From: Sipunculus nudus
Lineage: Eukaryota; Annelida; Sipuncula; Golfingiida; Sipunculidae
Direction of reading: 5' to 3'
Length of the DNA stretch: 64,000 nucleotides
Assembly: GCA_026874595.1 (NCBI GenBank)
Contig: CM049315.1
Span: 71,123,916 to 71,187,915 of the forward strand
The notes beneath the pieces are model-generated. The model searched no databases. It saw only the letters and a program-made list of their open reading frames with translations, and was not told the DNA's origin. Every line of letters starts with the position of its first letter. The stretch's first letter is position 1. This document shows, one piece after another, positions 35,745 to 46,149 of the stretch. The position numbers and the translations under genes were made by a program.

Positions 35745-36014
35745 CTGTGTGACGGTATCATAACCAACTTCTGCTTCTTGTCCTCTCATAGACTGTAGTC
35801 TGTATCACTTGGATCATCACTCGGCCATCCTGAAGTAAATGACAGCTGCAGACCCGATGCCATGTCTCAGGCTTCCATTTTTCCTGTTGACGACCATGAT
35901 CCACGCTGCCCTCCAGTGTCTTTTTGTAGGAAACCTGTGGAAACTAACGCCTTGCGACCGAGAATTATCACTTCCCCGCTTGGCACAACCCTCAACACAA
36001 CTGCTGTCCGGCAT
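35745..36014 (-). pseudogene. THAP zinc-finger domain with a one-base frameshift
   Basis: Starting at an ATG at 36014, the minus strand encodes a THAP-type C2CH domain: M-P-D-S-S-C-V-E-G-C, S-F-H-R-F-P, then W-x-x-A-W and R-K-N. One base seems missing in the A/T run near 35867. The +1 frame then gives W-K-P-E-T-W-D-R-V-C-S-C-H-F, completing the C2CH ligands, followed by P-S-D-D-P-S-D-T-D-Y, also typical. THAP domains bind DNA and occur in P-element-type transposases and host factors. No transposase catalytic part is seen. The frameshift may be real decay or a sequence error. A stop follows the domain. Confidence 0.75.
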
Positions 36015-36910
36015 TTTCAAATACTGCACTATCGTCAACTCACAGATATCTGTATGTGCGACCTGTGTTTTCAAACACGGATTTTGCCCGCTGGAAGCAG
36101 TTCTGCGCATACGCATAAATTAGTGAATTAGTGGTTGTCTGGGTCGGCACAAGTGAAGCTTTGAAGACCTTCCAAACACACTCCGCTATGTCAACCGAAA
36201 AAGAACGTTGAATATCCTACACAAGTCGGGCTTCTCAGAGAAATTTGTCACCCGGGTTGCACCCTTTCACAATTTTTTAACAAAAGTTTATTAAAAACTT
36301 CGCAATTTTTTTTTGTTACCGCAAACACTCTAGACCACGAAAAAACTTCCAGTCTATATGGTATAAGGTTTATACTGAATGTAACAATGACATTTAGTTA
36401 TCACAGCAATACCATGATGTTCGCTGACTTTGTAAACTATGCGTTTTGCTTGTGAAACTGACCTAGGCGAGATGTTGTATTGCTTCGCCGATCAATAAAT
36501 TTAAGCAACATTAAGATAATGTTTCACATACACTGAAAGCAGAACAAAAAGACATGCAGGTGGGGCAACCTACAATACCAGTCCACTTATACAATTAATA
36601 TGTTGTGTACAACCATGCAAGTATTTAAGGGGTTACGTTAGTGAAATTTGTGCTTGAAATTACTTTTGTTCAGCACAAAACTGCTTGTTTTTTTCAAATA
36701 GAGCACAGTGACAATATATCGCTGTTCAATATGTCCTTGCATTTTTCCTAATTATAATTTGTTCGTGATCACAAGGCTGATGCCAACTTCCATTCCTCTT
36801 GTAACTAGTGTCAATATACCCCAAAAGTCGGGGTGCTATGAAGATGCACATTAGCACTAATCATAAAGTATGCATTACATTATCCAAAATCACATTTAAA
36901 CTTGCAACAG
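36015..36910. other. Spacer, no feature recognised
   Basis: Nothing recognised beyond short frames. Confidence 0.4.
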
Positions 36911-36912
36911 AG

Positions 36913-37017
36913 TAGGTAAGCAAACGGAAGTAGATGATCATGATGATGGGAACCTGGGAGATGTAAAAAACATTCTTGATTTGAACCCAATGGTTGATCC
37001 CACTTTCAAGACAAAGG
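36913..37017 (+). other. Possible internal exon 1 of an unknown gene
   Basis: An AACTTGCAACAG acceptor is followed by about 34 open codons with the pattern D-D-H-D-D-G-N then V-D-P-T-F-K-T-K, ending at an AAGGTTAGT donor. I recognise no domain. The pairing with the possible exon at 37496 is a guess from position. Confidence 0.3.
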
Positions 37018-37495
37018 TTAGTAATGCAAAATTTGCAGTATCTCTGGAAATCAAAGGGCAGGTTTCGCAGGCGTTTTTAAACAATGTGATCAGTAGCACT
37101 AACAAGTTTTGTTCATGATCTTTGTTACGGAACCTAATATCAACAGCTCATGTAGTCTTGACGAGCACAAATTTGTTACGGAGACAAAAAATAATCAGAT
37201 GCTGTAACACTAGGCAGCGTAAAAAGTGTCTACGGGAATGAATAAAGAAGTCCGTTATTTTTGTTAACAAATAATAATAATTTATTCTCATGTAAATTTA
37301 CAGCTGACTGAGTCGTCTGAGCTATAGGGATATCCATTTTATATCAGTTATGTTCTGTACAAGTCACATGTCCAACCAGCTCAACCAAGGACAGTACGAG
37401 CTACATTTATTGGAATAGAATAACCGTTTCATTCTAACCGATGAAAGATGACAACGGATACAGACTTTCTGTTATTATATATGGTGTATTCCAGT

Positions 37496-37602
37496 CAGTG
37501 CATGCAACTTTCCATGTCGTGGAAGAAGTCTTTGGTACAAGTGATGAACGGGATCTGGTTGAATTGATGGACAACACATCTGAAATTGCAATACAGAAAA
37601 GA
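37496..37602 (+). other. Possible internal exon 2 of an unknown gene
   Basis: A GTATTCCAG acceptor is followed by 107 bases of open frame with T-F-H-V-V-E-E-V-F-G, then D-L-V-E-L-M-D-N, ending at an AGAGGTAAAT donor. The splice signals are good for both ends. The family is not recognised. Confidence 0.35.
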
Positions 37603-37734
37603 GGTAAATGTATCTTTCCTTCCTAATTATGGTTCTAAAGAACCAGTGTGGTTGTGTCAAAAATACCTGTATAAGTAAGGGTGTAGAACTTATGTTCTTT
37701 CAGTCTTTGACTGTTGGCCATTCATCGGTTTGTC

Positions 37735-39395
37735 TGTTAACAGGATTTGGGATTTTGCTCAATTTATTTATTTATTATCTGCATTTACTTAGCTCTTTTA
37801 GGAAAAAAGCTTTAAAAACTTTTAAAATCCCAGGATCATCTTTCTCAAGTTTGTTTGAATGGTTCGTGTTTGGTGATTTTTGAACGAGTTAAGGAATTCT
37901 AGTTTAATCTGGCCAAAAAAAAAAAACATACAACTAGATGTGTCGGTACGACACGAGTGCCCCCGCCTGGGGAAAATTAGAAACATTTGTAAAATTTTTC
38001 AAGTTCAGGAGGTGTCGTATGGTCAAAAGTAGGTCAACAAGGGCAAAATGCAAACTTGATCTTTAATGGGTCATTATCAAGCAACACACCAAAAATCATG
38101 CCAGTATATGCAGGCATTGTGAAAAAAAGTCTTTCATGTTTAGGAGCCGTAAAACAATCAAAAGTAGGTCAAGCGGGACGAAACGCGAACTCGATCTGTA
38201 ACTGTCATTATCTGCCCACACATTAAAAAATCAGTGTGGTATCTGCAGGCATTGAGGAAAAAAAGTCAGTTCATATGCGTTTGTTATGAAAATTTCCATT
38301 TCTCATGAAACTTTCTATGTTCAGGAGCAGTCAAATGATCAAAAGTAGGTCAACTGGGACAAAACAAGAACTCGATCTGTAACTGGTCATTATCTGCCTA
38401 CACACCAAAAATCCGGCCCGTATCTGCAGGCACTGCGAAAAAAAAGTCAATACATGTGCATTTTTTAAAGAAATTTTCTATGTTAGAGCACCGTCAAACG
38501 GTCAAAAGTAGGTCAACTGGGACAAAACGTGAACTCGATCTGTAACTGGTCATTATCTGCCCACACACCAGAAATCAGGCCAATATCTGCAGGTATTGCT
38601 AAGAAAAGTCTGTACAAGTGTATTTGTCATGAAAATTTATATTTTACATGAAATTTTCTATGTTCAGGAGCCATAAAACAGTCGAAAGTAGGTCAACTTG
38701 GACGAAACACAAACTCGATCTGTAACTGGTCATTAGCTGCCAACACACCAAAAATCAGGCCAATATCTGCAGGCATTGCGAAAAAAAAGTCCGTACATGT
38801 GTATTTGTCATGAAATTTCATATTTTTCATGAAATTTTTTATGTTCAGGAGCCGTAAAACGGTCAAAAGTAGGTCAACTGGGACAAATTGCAAACTCGAT
38901 CTGTAACTGGTCATTATCTGCCTACACACCAAAAATCAGGCCAATATCTGCTGGCATTGCGAAAAAAAGTCCGTACATGTATATTTGTCATGAAAATTTC
39001 TATTTTTCATGAAATTTTCTAAGTTTAGGAGCCGTAAAAAGGTCAAAAGTAGGTCAACTGGGACGAAACGCCAACTTGATCTGTAACTGGTCTATATCTG
39101 CCCACACACCAAAAATCAGGCCAATATCTGCAGGCATTGCGAAAAAAAGTCCGTACAACTGTTTGATTTCGGAATGACGGACATGGGTAAAACTATATGC
39201 CCTGGCCACTTTGTGGCGGGGGCATAAAAATCACAAACTCAGGAACGGCGTGAGCTGTCATCACCAAATTTTATGCCAGTGTTGGTCACACGAGTCATTC
39301 CGCCACCTGCATTGGCCTTTTTTCGACAAGGTCCTTGGTTTTCAGTACTTTTAACCTATAATGCTATAATTTTTCTCAGGAACAGCAGGGGCTAG
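37735..39395 (+). repeat. Repeat family E copy, interrupted by a Helitron-like element
   Basis: The outer parts, 37735-37933 and 39231-39395, align with 55940-56300. Shared blocks include 'tctcaagtttgtttgaatgg', 'gatttttgaacgagtta'-like sequence, 'catcaccaaattttatgcca' and 'gccacctgcattggcc'. In the 56-kb copy the two parts are joined through a short A-rich stretch. Here they are separated by the 1.3-kb element at 37934-39230. Confidence 0.75.
37934..39230 (+). mobile_element. Helitron/Helentron-like non-autonomous element with satellite core, copy 2
   Basis: It starts CTAGAT, then a GTGTCG gta CGACAC hairpin and TGCCCCCGCC, the reverse complement of GGCGGGGGCA near its 3' end. The 3' hairpin pairs 13 of 14 positions around a TTT loop, then TAAAA. 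The core has tandem units of ~180 bp with the same 'gtaggtcaactgggac' block as copy 1. It sits in an A-rich site inside repeat family E. It has no open frame for a Rep/helicase, so it depends on a partner elsewhere. Confidence 0.8.
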
Positions 39396-39499
39396 CTTAT
39401 ATGATTTTACACATAACATCAGTCGTATATCAAATGTTGGGTACAGGTTTTTGTGCAACACTTGCATCATTATATTTTACGGGGGGAAAAAGCTTGAAA

Positions 39500-39800
39500 A
39501 CCTTTGAAGATCACTCTCAGCAACGAGCAGAGCCTGTGGTGAAACAAAAACGTCAGCAGCGGGAATATCAGCAACGAGCAAATGTGCGGTTAAAAATAAT
39601 CGTCAGCAGCGAGAATTAAGCAAGAAACATATTCTGTGGTGAGAGAAAAAACGTCTGCAACGAGCAAGCCTGTGGTAAAAAAAGTAAGCAGCGAGAATCT
39701 CAGCAGCGAAAACAGCCTGTTGTTAAACAAAAACGTTAGCAGAGGGTAGAGGCTGTGGTGAAAGAAAAACGGCAACAGAGGGAAGTTCAGCAAGGATTTG
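39500..39800 (+). pseudogene. Gln/Arg/Lys-rich repeat-coding relic
   Basis: Across broken frames the peptide repeats E-P-V-V-K-Q-K-R-Q-Q-R-E with variations at about 60-base intervals. Stops and frame changes occur near 39617 and beyond. The composition resembles the basic repeats near the start of some Helitron proteins, but I cannot support that assignment from this fragment alone. Confidence 0.35.
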
Positions 39801-40138
39801 ATACAAGGAAAAAATATTTTTGAATTTTTGCAAATGTGTCTGCAGTAGTTATGAGAAATGATGCTCATGATTATGATGCCTTAATGATATATGATCTTTC
39901 AAGTTGTGCTTAACATGTAAAAATGCTCATCTAGATATATTGTTAATTTGTGAACCCTGGTTTATAGGTTTGAAAACACATTATTAAAATGCATAAAAAT
40001 AAAGAAAATATAAATGGTGGGGATCATGCTGGCACAACTTTTGCACAACCGGAAAGGCTATCAATGATTAAAAATGTTTACCAAATTTCTAAAAGACCAT
40101 AACAATCAAAATGACTGTACTGTCCTGTAACTGAACCA

Positions 40139-40266
40139 AAGACACAGGCGGCAGACTTACTAGATCAGTTGAAGAACAACTTGGGTTATATTGGCAGTGA
40201 TTCTCAGATTTTGTCTCTATTGCCAGATGACAAAGAAAATTTATCAGCTTCTCCCACCAAATTTTG
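40139..40266 (+). other. Possible exon of unknown gene
   Basis: After an AAAGACACAG acceptor, about 40 codons read L-L-D-Q-L-K-N-N-L-G and L-L-P-D-D-K-E-N, ending near a TTTGTAAGT donor. No family is recognised and coding status is uncertain. Confidence 0.25.
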
Positions 40267-40964
40267 TAAGTTTCCACATGGCTCCTACGTTAGCCACCAT
40301 CAGAAAATTGCACAATTCACAAATGAGACCATTTACATTCCAACAGCTCAGGAATTTCCACCCTTTTCCCTTTCCTGAACAGCTAGCTACTTACAACTTT
40401 GTTTGACAAAACCTGAGCTTGATTCGTATGTTGGTCTGCAGGTTGATATGGAAATGGCAAACGCCATTGATTGTGAAACGAGAACACAAAGTTAAAGAAA
40501 ACTGTGGCATACTCTGAGGTCATGTCGTTTGACTGACAGTGATTTTAATATTTTATATGTAAAAGGCCAGCAGGCTAATGTAAGGTCGATGTCATGTGCT
40601 ACTTGACCCAGAGTACCACCACAAAAAGCGAAATTGTCTCATGGGCTGTATACTGATTCATCGGAGTTGGACCTTCATTTTGTTTCCTCGCAAGCAGAGA
40701 GGGCACAAGGTTTGTTATTTGAGATTAAATCCTAGAATATATACTTGCTCATATCTTGTTATAATAATGGGTGACACGATAATTAAAAAATAAGTATAAA
40801 ATGCACACGTTTACAGCTCTCATGGAAAACATGATTAAGCCTAGTGCAACTATTGTTCATTTTCCTTGATATTTCTAATTGAAAAAAAAACCCATATAAA
40901 ACACCAGTCTAAATGGTGATAGAGACACTGCTGACAGGACCAAAAAACGATGCATGGTTATACG

Positions 40965-41150
40965 GGTGCATGCATGACTATTTGGATTATTCATAGTTTC
41001 AAATGAACGATATCACCCTTCAGTGCAGATGTACTTTAACATCGAGTGTTCTGAAATGTAAAACGATTTCGGGAGAAAGCTTGTACATTTCAGGGTCACA
41101 GCTGGTCTTGTTTAACTGACGATGCTTCAATGACGTGTTTGCCAGACTTA
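40965..41150 (+). repeat. Dispersed repeat A, variant-arm copy
   Basis: Contains 'gatatcacccttcagtgcag' and the core 'tgtacatttcagggtcacag'. It aligns with 17040-17260. Confidence 0.7.
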
Positions 41151-41250
41151 CAGTTAAACTGCATTAAAAAGTTCTAAGGTAATTTGGACACTGACCGTCA
41201 ACTTTGTGGAGGTTGCATCACAGGCGAATGCAACAAAGTGATACGAGAGA

Positions 41251-41308
41251 TAAACAAGCTAATATATGATTCACTATCTTAAACAAGCTAATATATGATT
41301 CACAAAGA
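41251..41308 (+). repeat. 29-bp tandem duplication
   Basis: The block 'aaacaagctaatatatgatt' occurs twice at a period of 29 bp, identical. Confidence 0.9.
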
Positions 41309-41987
41309 TAATGAAACTTTTTAAAAAATATGAGAGGGACTGGGGCTCATCATAGGGAAATAAAGATGTAGGGGAAAGCTGACAAAAGAACCTCAGACAA
41401 AATCGAAAATAAAATGTTTTGTTTAAATATAACAAATTAGACCGTAACGAACCGTGTATTAGAAAATATGTTGAATGCTTTGGTCAGTGTAAATGTTTTT
41501 GTATATTGAGTAATACTATTGAATTATGAATTTTAAATTAGTTAAACATTCTAAAGGTATATCATACATGCATTAATCAAGCATTGTCACATTAGAACCG
41601 ATTCAAATGTATCGTGTTACTGTATATATTTTATTAAAATACATACATTTTCTGAATCATTTAAAGGATGTTTGTAAAAGCTCAACTTACATCTCGCATG
41701 ACTGCAAAATAAATTATTTTCCATTCCCTTTTAGCGCTAAGATGATTGTCGATTCCTGCTTCTATCCCATGACTACTCTCACGCATGATATCAATAATGT
41801 TCCTAGTCAGACCTCAACAGTTCCTTCGATGGTTTCCGTCTGTTTTGGGTAAAGCCTTCATGTACAACAAGAATTCTCAGTTAATATTATTTTCCAAAAC
41901 ATGCCTGTTTCCAAAACATGCCTGTAAATATGTATTTTTTTAATGATATTAAGATTGTCATTCCAGTACCTACCCCTAATATATGTT

Positions 41988-41989
<2 letters not shown>

Positions 41990-42034
<45 letters not shown>
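41990..42034. repeat. (TA)n microsatellite
   Basis: About 22 TA units, directly abutting the left LTR of the TRIM at 42035. Confidence 0.95.
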
Positions 42035-42038
<4 letters not shown>

Positions 42039-42862
42039 ACGGGGTGCACATAAAAGCGGACCGAACTGTCTCGCTAGTGAAGCTTGCTTTGCTAGCGAAG
42101 CGGTTGGTACGCCGGACTTGTGCGCCACCGTTAAGCTGTGTTTCCATTCATCCATAAATGTCGTACGTCTCGTACGCAAAAAATCGGATCCCTCTTTTTA
42201 AGATGAACTGTTTCTTTATGTACGTTTTAACGTGCTCCGCAAACGTTTCCGCAAAAACGGACAGCATCGAAACGGATCGGTGAGCGATTCATCCGTTTTA
42301 CGGATGGCAAAAATGCCTACATTTCCCAACAGTGCCCCGGCGCCGGGTGAGTTGAGACATATTGACCTTCTTCCTGCCTGTCGTCCTTGCAGTTTCAAAA
42401 GAGGCACGTGAAAGGGTATCCGCAGGAAAACGTTCGTACTTATGGAAACAGTTTTTGCGGACTGCGCGCTATGGAGCGTACTATGTGTTTTCGGATACGA
42501 TTTTTACCGATACATGGAAACGCAGCTTTATGGGTGCGAAACCGGGATCGGCCCAGGATTTTCCCCTCATTTATTCGTCTCCGTAACAAATGGGGGCTTG
42601 TCCCACATGACGGTAAAACTTAATGGTCCAGGGAATAAGCTCACCTAAGTGTGACTCCTTGGGATAAATTAGTCTTGTTCTGATAGCAGAATGTTCTTAA
42701 GAGGGGGTGTGTTACGGGATGCACATAAAAGCGGACCGAACTGTCTCACTAGTGAAGCTTGCTTTGCTAGCGAAACGGTTGGTACGCCGGATCTGCGCGT
42801 CACCGTTATTGGTTCGAAACCGGAATCGGCCCAATGTTTTCCCCTCAACAATTTGTCTTCGT

Positions 42863-42866
<4 letters not shown>
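42035..42866 (+). mobile_element. Miniature LTR retrotransposon (TRIM), non-coding
   Basis: Two direct repeats, 42035-42588 and 42710-42866, both start TGTTACGGG and end CGTAACA. Without a 397-bp insertion the left copy is exactly 157 bp, the same as the right. Two bases after the left LTR is TGGGGGCTTGTCC (from 42591), matching the start of the tRNA-Pro primer binding site. A purine tract, AAGAGGGGG (from 42699), precedes the right LTR. The internal part is only 121 bp, with no gag or pol. Both outer edges lie in (AT)n, consistent with a target-site duplication there. It must use proteins from an autonomous element elsewhere. Confidence 0.9.
42134..42527. mobile_element. PIF/Harbinger-like MITE inside the left LTR, 394 bp
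   Basis: The ends are AGCTGTGTTTCCAT and the inverse of AGCTGCGTTTCCAT, so 13 of 14 bases match. TTA flanks both sides (42131-42133 and 42528-42530). The right LTR has a single TTA at the matching place and so shows the empty site. The TWA duplication is the mark of PIF/Harbinger. The interior has inverted blocks around CGTTTCCGC but no open frame of note. Confidence 0.85.
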
Positions 42867-42895
<29 letters not shown>

Positions 42896-42910
42896 GATAT
42901 ATATATATAC
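42867..42910. repeat. (AT)n microsatellite abutting the TRIM
   Basis: An AT-repeat with one interruption, starting immediately after the right LTR. Confidence 0.9.
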
Positions 42911-42976
42911 ATATTATCCACACTTTCAGCATCATCATTTTCAACACCAACATCATTTAGCTTTGAACCCTTTCCT

Positions 42977-43288
42977 TCAAGTTAGTGAATGACGAAGCTT
43001 CCTCTGTTTTTGGCAAGCATGCTCAGCGCTGTACACAGTAAGTGCAACACTGTCAAGCTCTGCTAGAACGGAGGATGTCAACGTCTGAAGAATCATCATC
43101 TGCGTCATCTTCTTATGATACACTGATGACAGTTCTGTTAGGACTTTCTCCCTGAAACACCCCTTCTTTGATCTGTTAATTAAATCTCTAATGTCCTTCG
43201 AGCAGAGACGAGGGATCATGCTCAGTGGATGCGCCAGCATAGTGGCCATACTGGGTTTGTCATCGTGCTCTTTTCCCTTCCTTGGCAT
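42977..43288 (-). other. Open frame downstream of the RecQ-like fragment
   Basis: The 103-codon minus-strand frame has M-I-P-R-L-C-S-K-D-I-R-D-L-I and C-F-R-E-K-V-L-T-E-L segments. It lies in the same strand and order as the helicase fragment, so it may be its continuation after a frameshift. The C-terminal zinc-binding motif of RecQ proteins cannot be made out, so I leave it unassigned. Confidence 0.35.
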
Positions 43289-43312
43289 AAATTGTGATAT
43301 CGCCTTGTGCTA

Positions 43313-43445
43313 CAAATGAATATCAGAAATTAATACCCCCATGCCAAAGGCAATCGTGGAAACAAGAACTCTTATCTTTGAGTCTTGCATTCTTAAATTT
43401 TTCGGAATCTCATGCTGGGAACCCGCAAATCTAAATTCGTGAAGC
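43313..43445 (-). pseudogene. RecQ-like helicase fragment
   Basis: The minus strand encodes D-S-K-I-R-V-L-V-S-T-I-A-F-G-M-G-V then S-D-I-H-L and a stop. This matches helicase motif V of RecQ-type proteins (V-A-T-x-A-F-G-M-G-I-x-x-x-D-V). The Asp-Ile after the motif fits, while the helicase core upstream is absent. The long frame that contains it (to 43960) is otherwise repeat A sequence read antisense. RecQ-like fragments are common in transposon-rich invertebrate genomes. Confidence 0.6.
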
Positions 43446-43739
43446 TGGATGGAACAGCTGTTTGGTTGCGTGCATATTATGTTAATCTTTTGCGCCACTG
43501 TTCGCGGACGGGGCAAGCTTATTTTCACTTGTGTATAAACCCATGAGCAAACATTTAAAACGAAAGATGATACACACATCAGCTGGTCATGCAATATAGT
43601 GTATACCCAATACATATTAAATTGTCCAAACAGGACACTTGATAATGTATTTTGGTGTATTTTGGTGTACCTGTTTGATGTTGAACTCTTTGTAATTAAG
43701 AAATTAATATTGTTACTCTTAAAAAAAATATAAGTATAA

Positions 43740-43965
43740 TCGGGGATAATGGAAATGTGCAAGGAGTAACAGTTTACAAGAACAGAAAGCCGAAACAGGT
43801 ACCCCTTGGTATTCGTTACTAAAAGCACCGTCAGGAAAACAAGACCAGCTGTGACACTGAAATGTACAAATTGACTCCCGGTATTGTTGTACATTTCAGT
43901 GCACTGGTTGTTAAAAGTACAGCTGTACCGAAGGGTGGTATCGTGTATTTGAAACAACATATAGA
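43740..43965 (-). repeat. Dispersed repeat A, variant-arm copy with the clearest hairpin core
   Basis: CACTGAAATGTACAA near 43854-43869 faces TTGTACATTTCAGTG near 43885-43902, with a loop of about 17 bases. The flanks match 28520-28680 in inverse and 40965-41150 in inverse. Confidence 0.8.
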
Positions 43966-44930
43966 TGCATGTACCCAGAAAATCCCGGCAGTTTTAGTTT
44001 TTTTTTAATATGTCATGTCTGAATGTTGAAGTGAACAACTTGAATGGTTTTTCCTTCTTTTATTTTAACTTAAATCAAAGTTTAACATATAAAAATATAT
44101 TTATTTTTTGTGTTCCAATGCCACTAAAACATTAATAAATTTCAATTTTAGACTGTTGAAAACATCGGAAGCATTTACTCAGATGTAATACAAAGTATAA
44201 TTTTAACAATTAAAATTTCTTTAAATTTTTAGATGTTATATTTAAAATCCCCTAGGAACTGTCTGTTAAACCGAGCAAGTTATGTTCTACATATAATTTT
44301 AATATGCTTAATCCATTAAAATTTTACTACACTGTGTTTCTGATTTTTAAACAGAATTTTCATTCTTTTTTATATTTTTATATTTCAAGTTTATTCAATG
44401 TTTCATTATTTATATAATACAAGTATTTATTTTAAATAATTATTGCCTCTTTGGTATACCAATATTTTTTACATTGTTCACTCAGCTGAATTTCTTTGTT
44501 TTACCGTTACATTTCAAAATTTCAATGTAAAATTTTTATCATTTAAATTATTAATAAAGTATTCTTGTACAGTGTGTTTGCGTTTACGCCTGCATTACAC
44601 AAAATTCCCATATTTGTGATAAAAAGGCGTAATTTCTATATTTATATGTAAATGTTATGTGTCATAAACATTACAAACACAATTTCAGTCCCTAATACAT
44701 TTGAAAGTCTGAATTGAAATAAACTATACCAACATATGTGCATATTCTTTAAAAGCAGCATTTGTTAAACCCAGCGTATACTCTTTACTAATAATTTTTT
44801 TTTATGCAGCCAAAATGTATTTCTGTGATTTAAATTTTCAATTTATATATATTTACATAGGCTATGTGACTGTAAACACTGACTGTATAGACAGGGGCAA
44901 TCCTAAAAGCATTGATGATGGGGGTGTCAA
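43966..44930. other. Very AT-rich spacer
   Basis: No gene or repeat recognised. Confidence 0.5.
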
Positions 44931-44999
44931 AGGTCAGTTGGTTGGTACTTGTGCAATTTTTACCGTAAAATCCAACAAGCAATAGCGGTTATATTTCAG

Positions 45000-45850
45000 T
45001 ATCAAGCATAACGAAAATCTAAATAGGTAAAGAGACCCATAAGATACACCTTTCATTTTAATTAGCAGTTGATCACAGTAATGAAATCTGAGATATCGCT
45101 TCCCATATAAATATTTTAACATGAAATTCAACAAATTTTTAGTTATAAATTGAAGTAGATATAAAGTAGTTTTAGGCAAATGGCATCGATTATGTAATTG
45201 TTTGTTGGAAATTGAAGCAATATCACCGCAAGAGCGCATATTACGCCGCTCGTATTTCTTGTGACCACTGACCTTATTCAGTCATCACGTTTTGTCCAGG
45301 ATCGAACTCGGGTGAAAAACTTTATGTAACTATTCATATTGAGTTTGATTTATAGCCATTAAATTCCTTTTAATTGGTCACGTTAACACCAAAGTCTGGT
45401 GACCTCTGACCTCATTACATATGCACGGATTTTATGGAGAATCGAACCCAGGCGGGACACTTTATTGGTTAATACCAATATTTAATTGTGAGTGTCATCA
45501 AAATCCATCAAATTCCTGGTCAGTTATCACGGCGACACCACCGAGTAGTCTCGTGATGACATCTGATTAAATATGCTCGGATATCGCAGAGAATCGAACT
45601 CAAGCGAGATACTTTATTGGTCCATACTATTAATGAGTTTCCTGAAAATCAATCAAAATACTGGTAAGTTATTGTTGGTAACCAATGGTTATTGGACGGA
45701 CCGACATACATATGCTAGTACTATAATAGGATCCGTCAATAAGACGGGCGTTCAAAAATCTTAAAAAGTATAAAAATCAAGCAAGTGTGACCAAAACCTG
45801 ATCAAGTGAAGAGATCCATAAGATATACACCTGCCAAGTTTATTAAAATG
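45000..45850. repeat. Short tandem repeats with reverse B-box-like marks
   Basis: Three diverged units of about 140-153 bp carry 'atcgaac' blocks at 45299, 45438 and 45591, each followed by an 'actttat' block. On the minus strand these read GGTTCGATTC, like a pol III B box. Outer blocks near 45030 and 45810 share 'gagacccataagata'-like sequence. No A box or tRNA fold was found. Confidence 0.55.
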
Positions 45851-46042
45851 GGATGTGAGTAACTTTTTTGTTATGAAGAGGTTACGGACAGAGAGTCCCA
45901 TGTACGGCCCAACGGAGCTGACCACTGTATCACCAGCCAGCTGAGGATTTTGTAAATAAATATACCTGGAGTGGTGAGCTCCTACTTGCACAAAAAGTAA
46001 TCATATCAGCTTGATCAGTGAGGGGGGTAATCTAAAATGTAA

Positions 46043-46058
46043 GGGGGGGGGGGGGGGG
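46043..46058 (+). repeat. Poly(G) tract, 16 G
   Basis: It lies among further G-rich runs between 46020 and 46090. Confidence 0.95.
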
Positions 46059-46149
46059 TTATATGAAATCAATTTCAGGGGGGGAGGTAATCTGAAGTCT
46101 TTACACCGGGGAATCAGCTCTGAGGGAAGCCATATTGCAGGGGTTTCTC

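Noticed and set aside
42770-42830. tRNA-like A box and B box (TAGCGAAACGG and GGTTCGAAACC) suggesting a tRNA-derived SINE
   Set aside because: The same sequence lies inside the 157-bp direct repeats that have a primer binding site and purine tract in the right places, so an LTR explains it better. The box match is probably chance.
43445-43960. N-terminal 170 codons of the longest minus-strand frame in the region
   Set aside because: This part is dispersed repeat A read antisense. Only the last ~40 codons look like a real protein (RecQ-like).
45430-45450. tRNA gene on the minus strand at the 'gaatcgaaccc' block
   Set aside because: Only the B-box-like phrase is present. There is no cloverleaf and it recurs as part of a tandem repeat.
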